Shown here one piece after another: positions 1 through 6,939 of a stretch of DNA of 38,263 bases. The notes under the pieces were generated by a model. It was not told the DNA's origin. It ran no database searches and saw only the letters and a list, made by a program, of their open reading frames with translations. A program made the position numbers and the translations under genes. The stretch covers positions 1 through 38,263 of the forward strand of contig JAABSI010000021.1 of assembly GCA_011390455.1 (NCBI GenBank), in the 5' to 3' direction. This DNA is from Trueperaceae bacterium (GTDB lineage Bacteria > Deinococcota > Deinococci > Deinococcales > Trueperaceae). Numbering within the stretch: position 1 is the stretch's first letter; each line of letters starts with the position of its first letter.

Positions 1-74
1 TTCCCATGATCCACATGCCCAATCGTCCCCACATTCACATGAGGCTTCGTACGCTCGAACGTCGCTTTCGCCAT
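1..74 (-). CDS. tuf: Elongation factor Tu, N-terminal fragment (runs off window)
   Basis: Reading leftward from the ATG at 74 gives 24 residues beginning [20 protein letters not shown] and continuing VDHG, the near-invariant EF-Tu start leading into the GHVDHGKT P-loop. EF-Tu is the GTPase that carries aminoacyl-tRNA to the ribosome. The gene continues beyond base 1. An AAGGA Shine-Dalgarno lies 7-11 bases upstream of the start. It is the last visible member of a tRNA-Thr/Tyr/Gly/Thr-tuf unit, the same arrangement as thrU-tyrU-glyT-thrT-tufB of E. coli. A long hairpin (116-146) lies between the last tRNA and this gene. Confidence 0.96.
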   Translation of the reverse strand, partial: MAKATFERTKPHVNVGTIGHVDHG

Positions 75-115
75 GGCGGCATCCTTTCGGCGCTGGGAGC
101 GCCTTCGCAAGGTTG

Positions 116-146
116 CCCCTCAGACCCCGATCGGGGGTCTGAGGGG
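116..146 (-). other. 13-bp perfect hairpin in the tuf leader
   Basis: Bases 116-128 and 134-146 are perfect inverted repeats of 13 bp around a 5-base loop. The hairpin lies 25 bases downstream of tRNA-Thr(GGT) and 41 bases before the tuf start. No T-run follows on either strand, so it does not look like a classical intrinsic terminator. An attenuator or an RNase processing site separating the tRNAs from tuf mRNA is possible; both are inference. Confidence 0.7.
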
Positions 147-171
147 ACAGGGATCGTTCCCGCGGTGCGTT

Positions 172-246
<75 letters not shown>

Positions 247-347
247 CTGCACCCACCGCAATCGCGCCCGCGAGGGCACGCCGTACGCGATCGGCGGCTC
301 CCGGCGGAGCCGCTCCGTGCCACCGAGCGTCGTGCCTCGGGTCGTGC

Positions 348-423
<76 letters not shown>

Positions 424-427
424 ACGG

Positions 428-513
428 TGGTGGGCAGGGCTGGATTCGAACCAGCGTAGGCATACGCCAACGGATTTACAGTCCGTCCCCTTTAACCACT
501 CGGGCACCTACCC
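428..513 (-). tRNA. tRNA-Tyr (GTA anticodon)
   Basis: Class II tRNA on the minus strand, 86 bases, with the long variable arm expected of bacterial tRNA-Tyr. Acceptor GGGTAGG pairs with CCTGCCC through one G-U wobble. The anticodon loop CTGTAAA reads GTA. The T-arm is GCTGGTTCGAATCCAGC and CCA is encoded. Confidence 0.95.
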
Positions 514-559
514 ACGTGCGTCCGTTCCGCGGTTCCGCAGTCGCGCGTCGACCTCGGCT

Positions 560-636
<77 letters not shown>

Positions 637-717
637 TCCCGAGGGCGTGTCCGTGGCCTTGGGGCCGCCGGGGTCGTCGCGCAGAACCGGTCGGTTCCAC
701 GGCGCGTCCGAAGGAAG

Positions 718-746
718 AGGCTAGCACGGTGCCCTGGGGGTGTCAA
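718..746 (-). promoter_or_regulatory. Promoter of the tRNA-tuf operon
   Basis: On the minus strand a consensus -35 TTGACA (746-741), a 17-base spacer and an extended -10 TGC-TAGCCT (723-718) lie about 75 bases ahead of the first tRNA. It is the best sigma-70-type match in the window, as expected for a stable-RNA/tuf operon. Confidence 0.85.
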
Positions 747-822
747 CCGCCCTCCGACGGCGTGCGGACCCGTCAGGGACGGACGGTCGCGCACCGGGAC
801 GTGTGGCCGAGCACCGCTCTGA

Positions 823-828
823 TAGCAT
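823..828 (+). promoter_or_regulatory. -10 box of tatA
   Basis: TGA-TAGCAT is an extended -10 located 20 bases before the tatA ATG. There is room for a short leader carrying the GGAGG ribosome site at 837-842. No convincing -35 was seen. Confidence 0.55.
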
Positions 829-848
829 GCCTCCACGGAGGTCGTCTG

Positions 849-1157
849 ATGCGCATCGGTCCGTTCGGGGTCTGGGAGATCCTCATCATCCTCGTAGTCG
901 TGCTCCTCATCTTCGGGCCGCGTCGGCTGCCCGAGATGGCGAAGGGTCTGGGTCAGTCCGTCCGCGCCTTCCGCAAGGAACTGCGCGACATGAGGTCCGA
1001 TCTGGACGGCGACGACGAGCCCCGTCCGGCGCCGAAGGCAAGCCAAGCCTCCACGTCCACGCCGGGCACGTCCGATCCGTCGGGCACGACCGCCGACGAC
1101 GGCGACCCGCCCCGCGAAGGCTCCAAACCCCAAGGGGGCGGCAGCGCCGCGTCCTGA
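849..1157 (+). CDS. tatA: Sec-independent translocase subunit TatA
   Basis: TatA forms the protein-conducting ring of the twin-arginine export system, which moves folded proteins across the inner membrane. The 102-residue product has one N-terminal membrane helix (about residues 9-22, WEILIILVVVLLIFGP), the hallmark hinge FGPRRLPEMAKGLG, an amphipathic helix with RAFRKEL, and a low-complexity acidic/Ser/Gly tail. The ATG at 849 is preceded by GGAGG at a good distance; upstream in-frame extension adds no family sequence. tatC follows after an 80-base gap holding a very strong hairpin (1168-1209). TatA rather than TatB is chosen from the short FGPRRLPE-type sequence and the neighbouring tatC. 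Confidence 0.93.
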   Translation: MRIGPFGVWEILIILVVVLLIFGPRRLPEMAKGLGQSVRAFRKELRDMRSDLDGDDEPRPAPKASQASTSTPGTSDPSGTTADDGDPPREGSKPQGGGSAAS

Positions 1158-1167
1158 CCGCGGTGCC

Positions 1168-1209
1168 CACGACGCCGCCCGTGGCGAGCTCGCCACGGGC
1201 GGCGTCGTG
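1168..1209 (+). repeat. 42-base perfect palindrome between tatA and tatC
   Basis: The 42 bases read identically on both strands (21-bp arms, centre GAGCTC), starting 11 bases after the tatA stop and ending 29 bases before the tatC start. As RNA it would fold into a roughly 19-bp hairpin with a four-base loop. No T-tract follows, so full termination is uncertain. It could trim read-through or stabilise the tatA mRNA 3' end, which fits the excess of TatA over TatC needed by the Tat machine (inference). Confidence 0.85.
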
Positions 1210-1237
1210 ACGCGCGCCGCCGTCCGGTGAACCCCTC

Positions 1238-1975
1238 GTGACCCTCTTCGACCACCTCGACGAGCTCCGCAACCGGCTCTTCATCGCCCTCGCCGCCTGG
1301 GTCGTGGGCGCGGGCGCGATGTTCGCGTTCCGGTTCGACGTGCTGCGCTGGCTGCAACGCCCGCTCCCCGAAGACATGACGCTCACGTACTTCTCCCTGC
1401 TCGAGCCGTTCACCGCCTCGATGCAGATCGCCTCGTTCTTCGGGCTGGTGCTCGCGTCGCCCATCGTGATCGCGCAGGTGTGGTCCTTCATCGCGCCGGG
1501 GCTGTACGTCGAGGAACGCCGCTTCGGCGTGCCCTTCATTCTGCTGACCGCGCTCGCGTTCTCGGGCGGCGTCGCCTTCTCGTACTACCTCGTCCTCCCG
1601 ATCACGATCCCGGTCCTGCTCGCCTTCCTCGGCGACGAGGCGCAGGGTTTCCTGTCGATCGGCCGCTACATCGGGAACGTCCTGATGCTGATGGCCGTCT
1701 TCGGGCTGATGTTCGAACTGCCCGTGCTCGGCTTCCTTCTCGCCCGCTTGGGCATCGTGCGCGCCGAGATGCTCCGGCGGTCGCGCAAGATCACGCTGGT
1801 CGTGCTCCTCATCGCCGCGGCCGGGCTCTCCCCCACCGGCGACCCCTTCAACTTCGCCCTCGTCGCCGTCCCCCTCGTCGTCCTGTACGAGCTCTCGATC
1901 TTCGTCGTGGCGGCGTCCGAGCGGCGCGTCGATCGAGCGCGAGCGCGCGAGACGTCCGACGACCCGCCCACCTGA
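1238..1975 (+). CDS. tatC: Sec-independent translocase subunit TatC
   Basis: TatC is the polytopic receptor that binds the twin-arginine signal peptide. The 245-residue product begins with the conserved cytoplasmic signature FDHLDELRNRLF and contains six hydrophobic segments, in line with TatC family length. It has the usual first-loop sequence SLLEPFTASMQI followed by PIVIAQVWSFIAPGLYVEERR. GTG 1238 is the only start after the in-frame stop at 1208-1210. There is no clear Shine-Dalgarno, so translation may depend on re-initiation after tatA. The C-terminus is a short charged cytoplasmic tail. Confidence 0.95.
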   Translation: MTLFDHLDELRNRLFIALAAWVVGAGAMFAFRFDVLRWLQRPLPEDMTLTYFSLLEPFTASMQIASFFGLVLASPIVIAQVWSFIAPGLYVEERRFGVPFILLTALAFSGGVAFSYYLVLPITIPVLLAFLGDEAQGFLSIGRYIGNVLMLMAVFGLMFELPVLGFLLARLGIVRAEMLRRSRKITLVVLLIAAAGLSPTGDPFNFALVAVPLVVLYELSIFVVAASERRVDRARARETSDDPPT

Positions 1976-2015
1976 CCCGAAGCCCGCCGATCGAGACGCC
2001 CCCTTGGGAGGCCCC

Positions 2016-3119
2016 ATGGACGACCAGATCACCGCCCTCCGCAGCCGCATCGACGCGCTGAACCTCGACCTGCTGGCGCTGCTCTCCGCGCGCGCGGAGG
2101 TCGCCGAGGAGATCGGCCGGCTCCAGACCGCCCAGGGCCGGACGCATTACGATCCCGCCCGCGAGCAGGCGATGCTGGAGGCCCTCACCGCGGCGAACCG
2201 CGGCCCGTTCTCGGACTCCACGGTCAAGAGCCTGTTCAAGCAGGTCTTCCAAGCCTCGATGCAGCTCGAGGTGGAGCGCGACCAGGTCCAGTACTTGACC
2301 TCGCGCCGCCACGATCGGGCGGATACCGTCGTGTGGGTGGGCGACGTACCCGTCGGTGGCGACCACCCTGCGGTGCTGATCGCCGGCCCGTGCGCGATCG
2401 AGTCGCGCGAGCAGGTCGAGGCGACCGCGGCGCACGTCGCGGCGCGCGGCGTCAAGCTGTTCCGGGGCGGTGCCTACAAGCCGCGCACCGATCCGTACAG
2501 CTTCCAGGGCTTGGGCGAGGAGGGTCTGCGGCTCGGTCGCGAAGCGTGCGACGCGCACGGCCTGCGCTTCGTCGCCGAGCTCATGGACGCCACCGACCTA
2601 CCGCTGTTCGAGCGCTACGTGGACGTGATCCAGGTCGGCGCCCGCAACATGCAGAACTTCCGCTTGCTCAAGGCGGCCGGTCGCTCGCAGCTCCCGGTGC
2701 TCCTGAAGCGCGGCCTCTCGGCGACGATCGAGGAGTGGGTGATGGCAGCTGAGTACCTGCTGCACGAGGGCAACCCGAACGTGATCCTGTGCGAGCGCGG
2801 CATCCGGACCTTCGAGCGCTACACCCGCAACACCCTCGACGTGTCGGCCGTGGCGCTCGCCAAGCTCCAGACGCACCTCCCCGTCCTCGTCGACGTGACC
2901 CACTCCGGCGGCCGCCGCGACCTGCTCGTGCCGCTCACCAAGGCGGCCCTGGCGGTGGGCGCCGACGGCATCATGATCGAGGTCCACCCCAACCCGGCCG
3001 TCGCGCTCTCGGATCAGAAGCAGCAGGTCGATTTCGACGGCTTCGATGCGTACCTGGACGCGACGTTGTTCCCACAGACGCTGTCGCCCGGCCGCACCGA
3101 GCTCTACACCGAGGGCTGA
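2016..3119 (+). CDS. aroF: Bifunctional chorismate mutase / DAHP synthase
   Basis: This fusion should catalyse the first shikimate step (phosphoenolpyruvate + erythrose-4-phosphate to DAHP) and the chorismate-to-prephenate branch step. The 367 residues comprise an N-terminal AroQ-type helical mutase domain (about 1-90: ITALRSRIDALNLDLLALLS, then AEVAEEIG) and a type I-beta DAHP synthase barrel. The barrel shows GPCAIES near residue 124, RGGAYKPRTDPYSFQGLG, QVGARNMQNF, LLKRGLSATIEEW, and DVTHSGGRRD before the metal-site EVHPNP. The same architecture occurs in Bacillus AroA(G), where the mutase domain acts as the prephenate/chorismate-sensing allosteric module. ATG 2016 follows GGGAGG. The next gene starts one base after the stop. 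Confidence 0.95.
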   Translation: MDDQITALRSRIDALNLDLLALLSARAEVAEEIGRLQTAQGRTHYDPAREQAMLEALTAANRGPFSDSTVKSLFKQVFQASMQLEVERDQVQYLTSRRHDRADTVVWVGDVPVGGDHPAVLIAGPCAIESREQVEATAAHVAARGVKLFRGGAYKPRTDPYSFQGLGEEGLRLGREACDAHGLRFVAELMDATDLPLFERYVDVIQVGARNMQNFRLLKAAGRSQLPVLLKRGLSATIEEWVMAAEYLLHEGNPNVILCERGIRTFERYTRNTLDVSAVALAKLQTHLPVLVDVTHSGGRRDLLVPLTKAALAVGADGIMIEVHPNPAVALSDQKQQVDFDGFDAYLDATLFPQTLSPGRTELYTEG

Positions 3120-3120
3120 C

Positions 3121-4173
3121 GTGTTCCGCGACGTGATGGCCTGGGCCTTCAAGCGCGCCGACGCGACGCCGGAGTTCCATGCACCCACGTGCCTCGTGCA
3201 CCACGGAGCGCTGTGCACGAAGTGCGCCGACGCATGCCCGCACGAGGCGATCACGATCACCCGGACGGTCACGATCGACGCGATCGACTGCACCGGGTGC
3301 GGGCTCTGCGTGGCCGTCTGTCCGACCCACGCCCTCGCCCCCCGCACGCCGGCGCCGACCGCCCGCGACGTCCGCTGCTCCCAAGTGGCGGGCGACGCCC
3401 CGTCGGTGGCGTGCCTCGCTCGGCTGCAGCCGAGCGACCTCGTGCGCATGGGGGCGGCCAACGAGCGCGTCACCCTCGGCCGCAGCGCGTGCGAGGACTG
3501 CGCGATCGGTTCGGCCGACGTGCCCGAGGCCGTCGCGACGACGATCGTCGCCGCCGAAGCACTGTTGGGCGTCCACGACCAGGCGCCCGAGTTCGTCGTC
3601 GTCCAGGTCGAACGCCTGGATCCGAGCGTCGATCCGCGTGCGCTCTCGCGCCGCGACCTCTTCCGGGTCGGCTGGGGCCAGATGAAGCAGGCCAGCGGCG
3701 CCGCCCTGGGACCGCTCGAGAAGCTGGCGCCCGAGGAGCCGCGCGGAGCCGCCGACCGACCCCCGCTGCCCGCGGAGCACCAGCGGCGATTGCGGGCGCT
3801 GGAGGTCGCCGAGCTGGCGCCCGAGGAGCTCGTGCCCTTCCCGCTCCCGGCGGTCGCCGACGGCTGCATCTTCTGCCCGGCGTGCACCCGGGTGTGCCCG
3901 ACGGACGCCATCCGCCGCGCGTTCGACGACGCGCCGGAGAGCGCGCCCACCGGGGGGGTCGGCGGTCGCCCCGCGCAGGGGCCCATGCGGATCGAGCTCG
4001 AGGCCGACCGGTGCGTCGGATGCGCCGCGTGCGTCGACGTCTGCCCGGTGCACGTGATCACGATGCGCCCCACCGTGCCGTGGGGCGAGGTGGTCGGCGG
4101 CGTGCGCACGGTCGCGAGCTCGACGCCACGCCGCACCGAGGGCGACGAGCCCGTGCCGCGCGACGCGTCGTAG
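3121..4173 (+). CDS. 4Fe-4S cluster ferredoxin-like protein
   Basis: A 350-residue soluble protein with two pairs of ferredoxin motifs. The first pair is C24, C32-x2-C35-x3-C39-P plus C57-x2-C60-x2-C63-x3-C67-P. The second is C249-x2-C252-x2-C255-x3-C259-P plus C298-x2-C301-x2-C304-x3-C308-P. Further cysteines lie between them, including CEDC. It should bind several 4Fe-4S clusters and pass electrons; the partner is unknown. The first cluster motif has a 7-residue spacing before its CxxC, so it is not a textbook ferredoxin. GTG 3121 starts one base after the DAHP synthase stop; ATG 3136 is an alternative. The family resembles NapG/HycB-type electron carriers, but no exact family is recognised. 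Confidence 0.75.
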   Translation: MFRDVMAWAFKRADATPEFHAPTCLVHHGALCTKCADACPHEAITITRTVTIDAIDCTGCGLCVAVCPTHALAPRTPAPTARDVRCSQVAGDAPSVACLARLQPSDLVRMGAANERVTLGRSACEDCAIGSADVPEAVATTIVAAEALLGVHDQAPEFVVVQVERLDPSVDPRALSRRDLFRVGWGQMKQASGAALGPLEKLAPEEPRGAADRPPLPAEHQRRLRALEVAELAPEELVPFPLPAVADGCIFCPACTRVCPTDAIRRAFDDAPESAPTGGVGGRPAQGPMRIELEADRCVGCAACVDVCPVHVITMRPTVPWGEVVGGVRTVASSTPRRTEGDEPVPRDAS

Positions 4174-4182
4174 GATGAACGC

Positions 4183-4425
4183 ATGACCGTGGACGAGTGG
4201 GTCTTCGAAGCGCTCGAGCGTGCCGGCTCCCACGGAGCGACGGTGCGCGAGGTGCAGCGGTTGGTCGACGAGCACCGCTACGAGGAACTGGCGATCGATA
4301 CCATCGAGGCCTCGCTGGCCTCGCTCGCCCAAGCCGGCCGCGCCCACGAGACCGAAGGCCGCTGGCGCGCGGTTCGGACCACGACCAAGGAGGACGCGCT
4401 CCGTCGCCTGTTCGGCGACGATTGA
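4183..4425 (+). CDS. Small helical protein, possible winged helix
   Basis: 80 residues starting MTVDEWVFEALERAG, almost entirely predicted helix until GRWRAV. The pattern helix-(SHGATVREVQRLVDEH)-helix-(TIEASLASLAQAGRAH)-beta (ETEGRWRAV) resembles a winged-helix DNA-binding fold of the kind that starts with EALERAGSHGATVREV. No family is recognised with certainty. An AGGA precedes the ATG at 4183. It lies 9 bases after the ferredoxin gene and 16 bases before the acyl-CoA dehydrogenase, so it belongs to the same transcript. It might be a local regulator or an accessory protein; neither is shown. Confidence 0.7.
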   Translation: MTVDEWVFEALERAGSHGATVREVQRLVDEHRYEELAIDTIEASLASLAQAGRAHETEGRWRAVRTTTKEDALRRLFGDD

Positions 4426-4441
4426 CCGCGCGCAAGCATCC

Positions 4442-5623
4442 ATGACCACCGCAGCGACCGCCCGCATCGACGATTTCTACGACCTGGACGCCACGCTCGC
4501 CCCCGAAGAGCGGATGATCCGCGACGGGGTCCGCGAGTTCGTGCGCGCGGAGTTCCTGCCGCACGTCGCCGACTGGTGGACCGAGGGCACGCTGCCGGCC
4601 GACCTGGCGAAGCGGCTGGGCGACCAAGGCATGCTCGGCGTGACGCTGCCCGAGGCGTACGGCGGTGCCGGGGCGAGCGCGACCGCCTACGGTCTGCTCA
4701 ACCGCGAGGTCGAGTACGTCGACTCGGGCCTGCGCAGCTTCGTGAGCGTGCAATCGAGCCTCGTCATGTACCCCATCCACCGATGGGCCCGCGAGGAGCT
4801 CAAGAAGTCCTGGCTGCCCCGACTGGCGGCGGGCGAGGCGGTCGGTTGCTTCGGCCTGACCGAACCCGACGCGGGGAGCGATCCCGGCGCCATGCGCACG
4901 CGCTGCCGGCGCGTGGGCGACGACTGGGTGATCAACGGCGTCAAGCGCTGGATCACGAGCGGCTCGCGCGCCGACGTCGCGATCGTCTGGGCGCGCGAGG
5001 AAGGGGGCGACGGACGCGTCCTCGGCTTCGTGGTCGACACCGACCGCCCGGGCTTCCAGGCGGTGGACATCAAGACCAAGGCATCGATGCGCGCCTCGGT
5101 CACCAGCGAGCTCTACCTCGACGACGTCGTCGTCCCCGACGCCCAGCGCCTGGAAGTCGCCGGCTTGGGCGGGGCGCTCGCCTGCCTCAACCAGGCGCGC
5201 TACGGCATCGCGTGGGGGGTGCTGGGGGCGGGCGCCGCCTGCTTCGAGGAAGCGGTCGCGTACGTGGCCGACCGGCCGTCCTTCGGCGCCCCGCTCGCCG
5301 CCAAGCAACTCGTGCAGGCGCGGCTGGCCGACATGCTCGCCGACCTCACCAAGGGGAGCCTCGTCGCCCACCAGCTCGGTCGCCTCAAGGAGCGCGGCCA
5401 GGACACGCCGCCCCGGGTCTCGCTGGCCAAGCGCGACAACGTCCGTGCGGCCCTCGCGACGGCGCGGGCGGCGCGCGACCTGCTCGGCGGCAACGGCATC
5501 ACCACCGAGTACGTGTCGATCCGCCACATGCTGAACCTCGAGACGGTCGCCACGTACGAGGGCACCGACGGCGTGCACACGTTGATCCTCGGCCGCACGA
5601 TCACCGGCGAGAACGCTTTCTAG
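4442..5623 (+). CDS. gcdH: Glutaryl-CoA dehydrogenase-like acyl-CoA dehydrogenase
   Basis: FAD flavoprotein expected to oxidise, and probably decarboxylate, glutaryl-CoA to crotonyl-CoA in lysine/tryptophan/benzoate breakdown. The 393 residues match glutaryl-CoA dehydrogenase length. They carry its distinguishing segment LRSFVSVQSSLVMYPI with Arg98, the residue that contacts the substrate carboxylate in characterised enzymes. FAD/substrate motifs are CFGLTEPDAGSDPGAM and INGVKRWITSG. The catalytic base Glu373 is in ATYEGTDGVHTLILGRTITG. ATG 4442 lies 16 bases after the preceding stop. Why this catabolic gene sits behind DAHP synthase is not evident. A related acyl-CoA dehydrogenase of different specificity cannot be excluded. 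Confidence 0.87.
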   Translation: MTTAATARIDDFYDLDATLAPEERMIRDGVREFVRAEFLPHVADWWTEGTLPADLAKRLGDQGMLGVTLPEAYGGAGASATAYGLLNREVEYVDSGLRSFVSVQSSLVMYPIHRWAREELKKSWLPRLAAGEAVGCFGLTEPDAGSDPGAMRTRCRRVGDDWVINGVKRWITSGSRADVAIVWAREEGGDGRVLGFVVDTDRPGFQAVDIKTKASMRASVTSELYLDDVVVPDAQRLEVAGLGGALACLNQARYGIAWGVLGAGAACFEEAVAYVADRPSFGAPLAAKQLVQARLADMLADLTKGSLVAHQLGRLKERGQDTPPRVSLAKRDNVRAALATARAARDLLGGNGITTEYVSIRHMLNLETVATYEGTDGVHTLILGRTITGENAF

Positions 5624-5631
5624 GCCCAGCC

Positions 5632-5646
5632 GACCGCACGGCGGTC
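5632..5646. terminator. Hairpin between convergent genes
   Basis: GACCGC-ACG-GCGGTC, a 6-bp stem with a 3-base loop, sits 8 bases after the acyl-CoA dehydrogenase stop and before the end of the convergent gene at 5671. No T-tract, so this is only a weak terminator candidate for either direction. Confidence 0.35.
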
Positions 5647-5670
5647 CGCGCTCCCGCGTTCGAGGGCGCC

Positions 5671-6000
5671 TCAGCCGAACGAGGCCCAGACCGCGAGCGC
5701 CGCCACGAGGGCGCCGGCCAGGGCGCGCACGGCGTGGCGGCGCGGCACCATCCGGCGGAGCACGATCCGTGCGTTCCACCACGAGGCCAACGAAGCGAGC
5801 AGCGCCCCGACGGGCACCAGGACCGCGGCGCTCGGCGAGCCGAACCCGAGCGCGACGGCCCCGACGGTCAGGAGCGCCGCCGCGACCAGGAAGGCCGCCG
5901 CCACCCGGGAGCGCCGCCGCACCACCGCCCAGGCGCCGAAGGCGTTCACCGCGGCGTACACCGTCGCCGCCGCGAGCGCCAGCGCCGACAGGCCGGTCAC
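5671..6000 (-). CDS. Small integral membrane protein of unknown function
   Basis: 109 residues with about three or four hydrophobic segments: LSALALAAATVYAAVNAFGAWAV, AAAFLVAAALLTVGAVALGFG, AVLVPVGALLASLASWW and a C-terminal ALAGALVAALAVWASFG. The basic loops between them suggest an inner-membrane protein. GTG 6000 overlaps the upstream stop in a GTGA, indicating translational coupling to the 285-residue protein before it. No family is recognised. Confidence 0.7.
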   Translation of the reverse strand: MTGLSALALAAATVYAAVNAFGAWAVVRRRSRVAAAFLVAAALLTVGAVALGFGSPSAAVLVPVGALLASLASWWNARIVLRRMVPRRHAVRALAGALVAALAVWASFG

Positions 6001-6854
6001 GGCTCGGTCAGGAGCGCGCGCAAGCGCGCTTCGGGGGTGCCGAGGGTGCGCAGATCGACGACCTCGAGCCGGCGCGGCGCCAGCGCCTCGGCCCGGCGCG
6101 CGAGCCACGCATCGCTGCCCGAGCCGCCGTCGATCACCAGGCGCAGCACGTCGACCCCCGCCGATCGGCCGAAGCGCCGGATCGCGCCGAGCGCCTCCGC
6201 GTCCGTGTCGATCAAGCGGGCATCGACGCGGCGCCCTTCGGCCCGCAGTTCGGCCGGGTCGAGCGCGTAGGGGCCGGTCGGCTGCTCGGTGGGCCCGGTC
6301 GCCAGCCGGGCCACCTCGGGCGTCGCGAGCCAGGGCTGGCCGACCACGGCGACCGTGCGCAGGTCCGACGGGCGCACGCGGCCCTCCACGGGGGCCCGAC
6401 GCGGTGGCCGTGCGGCCGCGCGGTGCTGGGCCCAGATCCGCCGCACCTTGGCGGGTTCGTGCACGAGGTGCGCCAGGAGCGACACCGCGGCCGTCTCGAG
6501 CGGCAGCGTGAGGTCGGCGGCGACCGGCCATAGGGCGGGTCCGGCGCCGCGCGCGCGGGCCAGCGCCGCGGGGAGGTCGCCGATCCACGGGTCCTGGGCG
6601 CCGCCGGGGCCCCCGTCGCGCTCCGGGTTGAGGCGCGGGACCACGATCAGGTCGGCCTCCTCGAGGGCGAGCGCGGCGGCGAGGGCCAACCGGAAGGCGA
6701 CGGCCGCGACGTCGCCCACGCGCGGATCGGTCAAGCGCTCGAGCACGGCGTCGGGATCCGGCCGGACCACGTCGGCGCCCGCCGCCCGCACCATCGAGCT
6801 CCAGAAGGGACCGTACCGGTCCCACATCAGGTGGGTGAGGAAGCCGACGCGCAC
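5997..6854 (-). CDS. Unrecognised protein with an activase-like N-terminus
   Basis: 285 residues starting VRVGFLTHLMWDRYGPFWSS. The opening, followed by MVRAAGADVVRPDP, recalls the DUF2229/acyl-CoA dehydratase activase-related proteins (RVGIPR...YPFW...GFEVV). The rest (ADLIVVPRLNPERDG, DLPAALARA, LRTVAVVGQPWL) looks like a Rossmann-type alpha/beta protein. No cysteines are present in the product, so an iron-sulfur role like that of the dehydratase components is unlikely. GTG 6854 is chosen because a TGC-TACGCT -10 ends 8 bases upstream, the leaderless pattern seen at many starts here. Coupled (GTGA) to the membrane protein that follows. Function unknown. Confidence 0.65.
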   Translation of the reverse strand: MRVGFLTHLMWDRYGPFWSSMVRAAGADVVRPDPDAVLERLTDPRVGDVAAVAFRLALAAALALEEADLIVVPRLNPERDGGPGGAQDPWIGDLPAALARARGAGPALWPVAADLTLPLETAAVSLLAHLVHEPAKVRRIWAQHRAAARPPRRAPVEGRVRPSDLRTVAVVGQPWLATPEVARLATGPTEQPTGPYALDPAELRAEGRRVDARLIDTDAEALGAIRRFGRSAGVDVLRLVIDGGSGSDAWLARRAEALAPRRLEVVDLRTLGTPEARLRALLTEP

Positions 6855-6862
6855 GACCAGGA

Positions 6863-6868
6863 AGCGTA
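6863..6868 (-). promoter_or_regulatory. Leaderless-type -10 before the gene at 6854
   Basis: Extended -10 TGC-TACGCT on the minus strand, 8 bases before the GTG. No Shine-Dalgarno fits in between. Confidence 0.6.
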
Positions 6869-6923
6869 GCACGGCGCCGGCCTGGACGTCCGCGCGCCTC
6901 GTTCGCGTGACGGACGGCCATGG

Positions 6924-6929
6924 TAGCGT
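6924..6929 (+). promoter_or_regulatory. Leaderless-type -10 before the GT2 gene
   Basis: TGG-TAGCGT, 10 bases before the ATG at 6940, divergent from the -10 at 6863-6868. Confidence 0.55.
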
Positions 6930-6939
6930 CGCCACGTTC

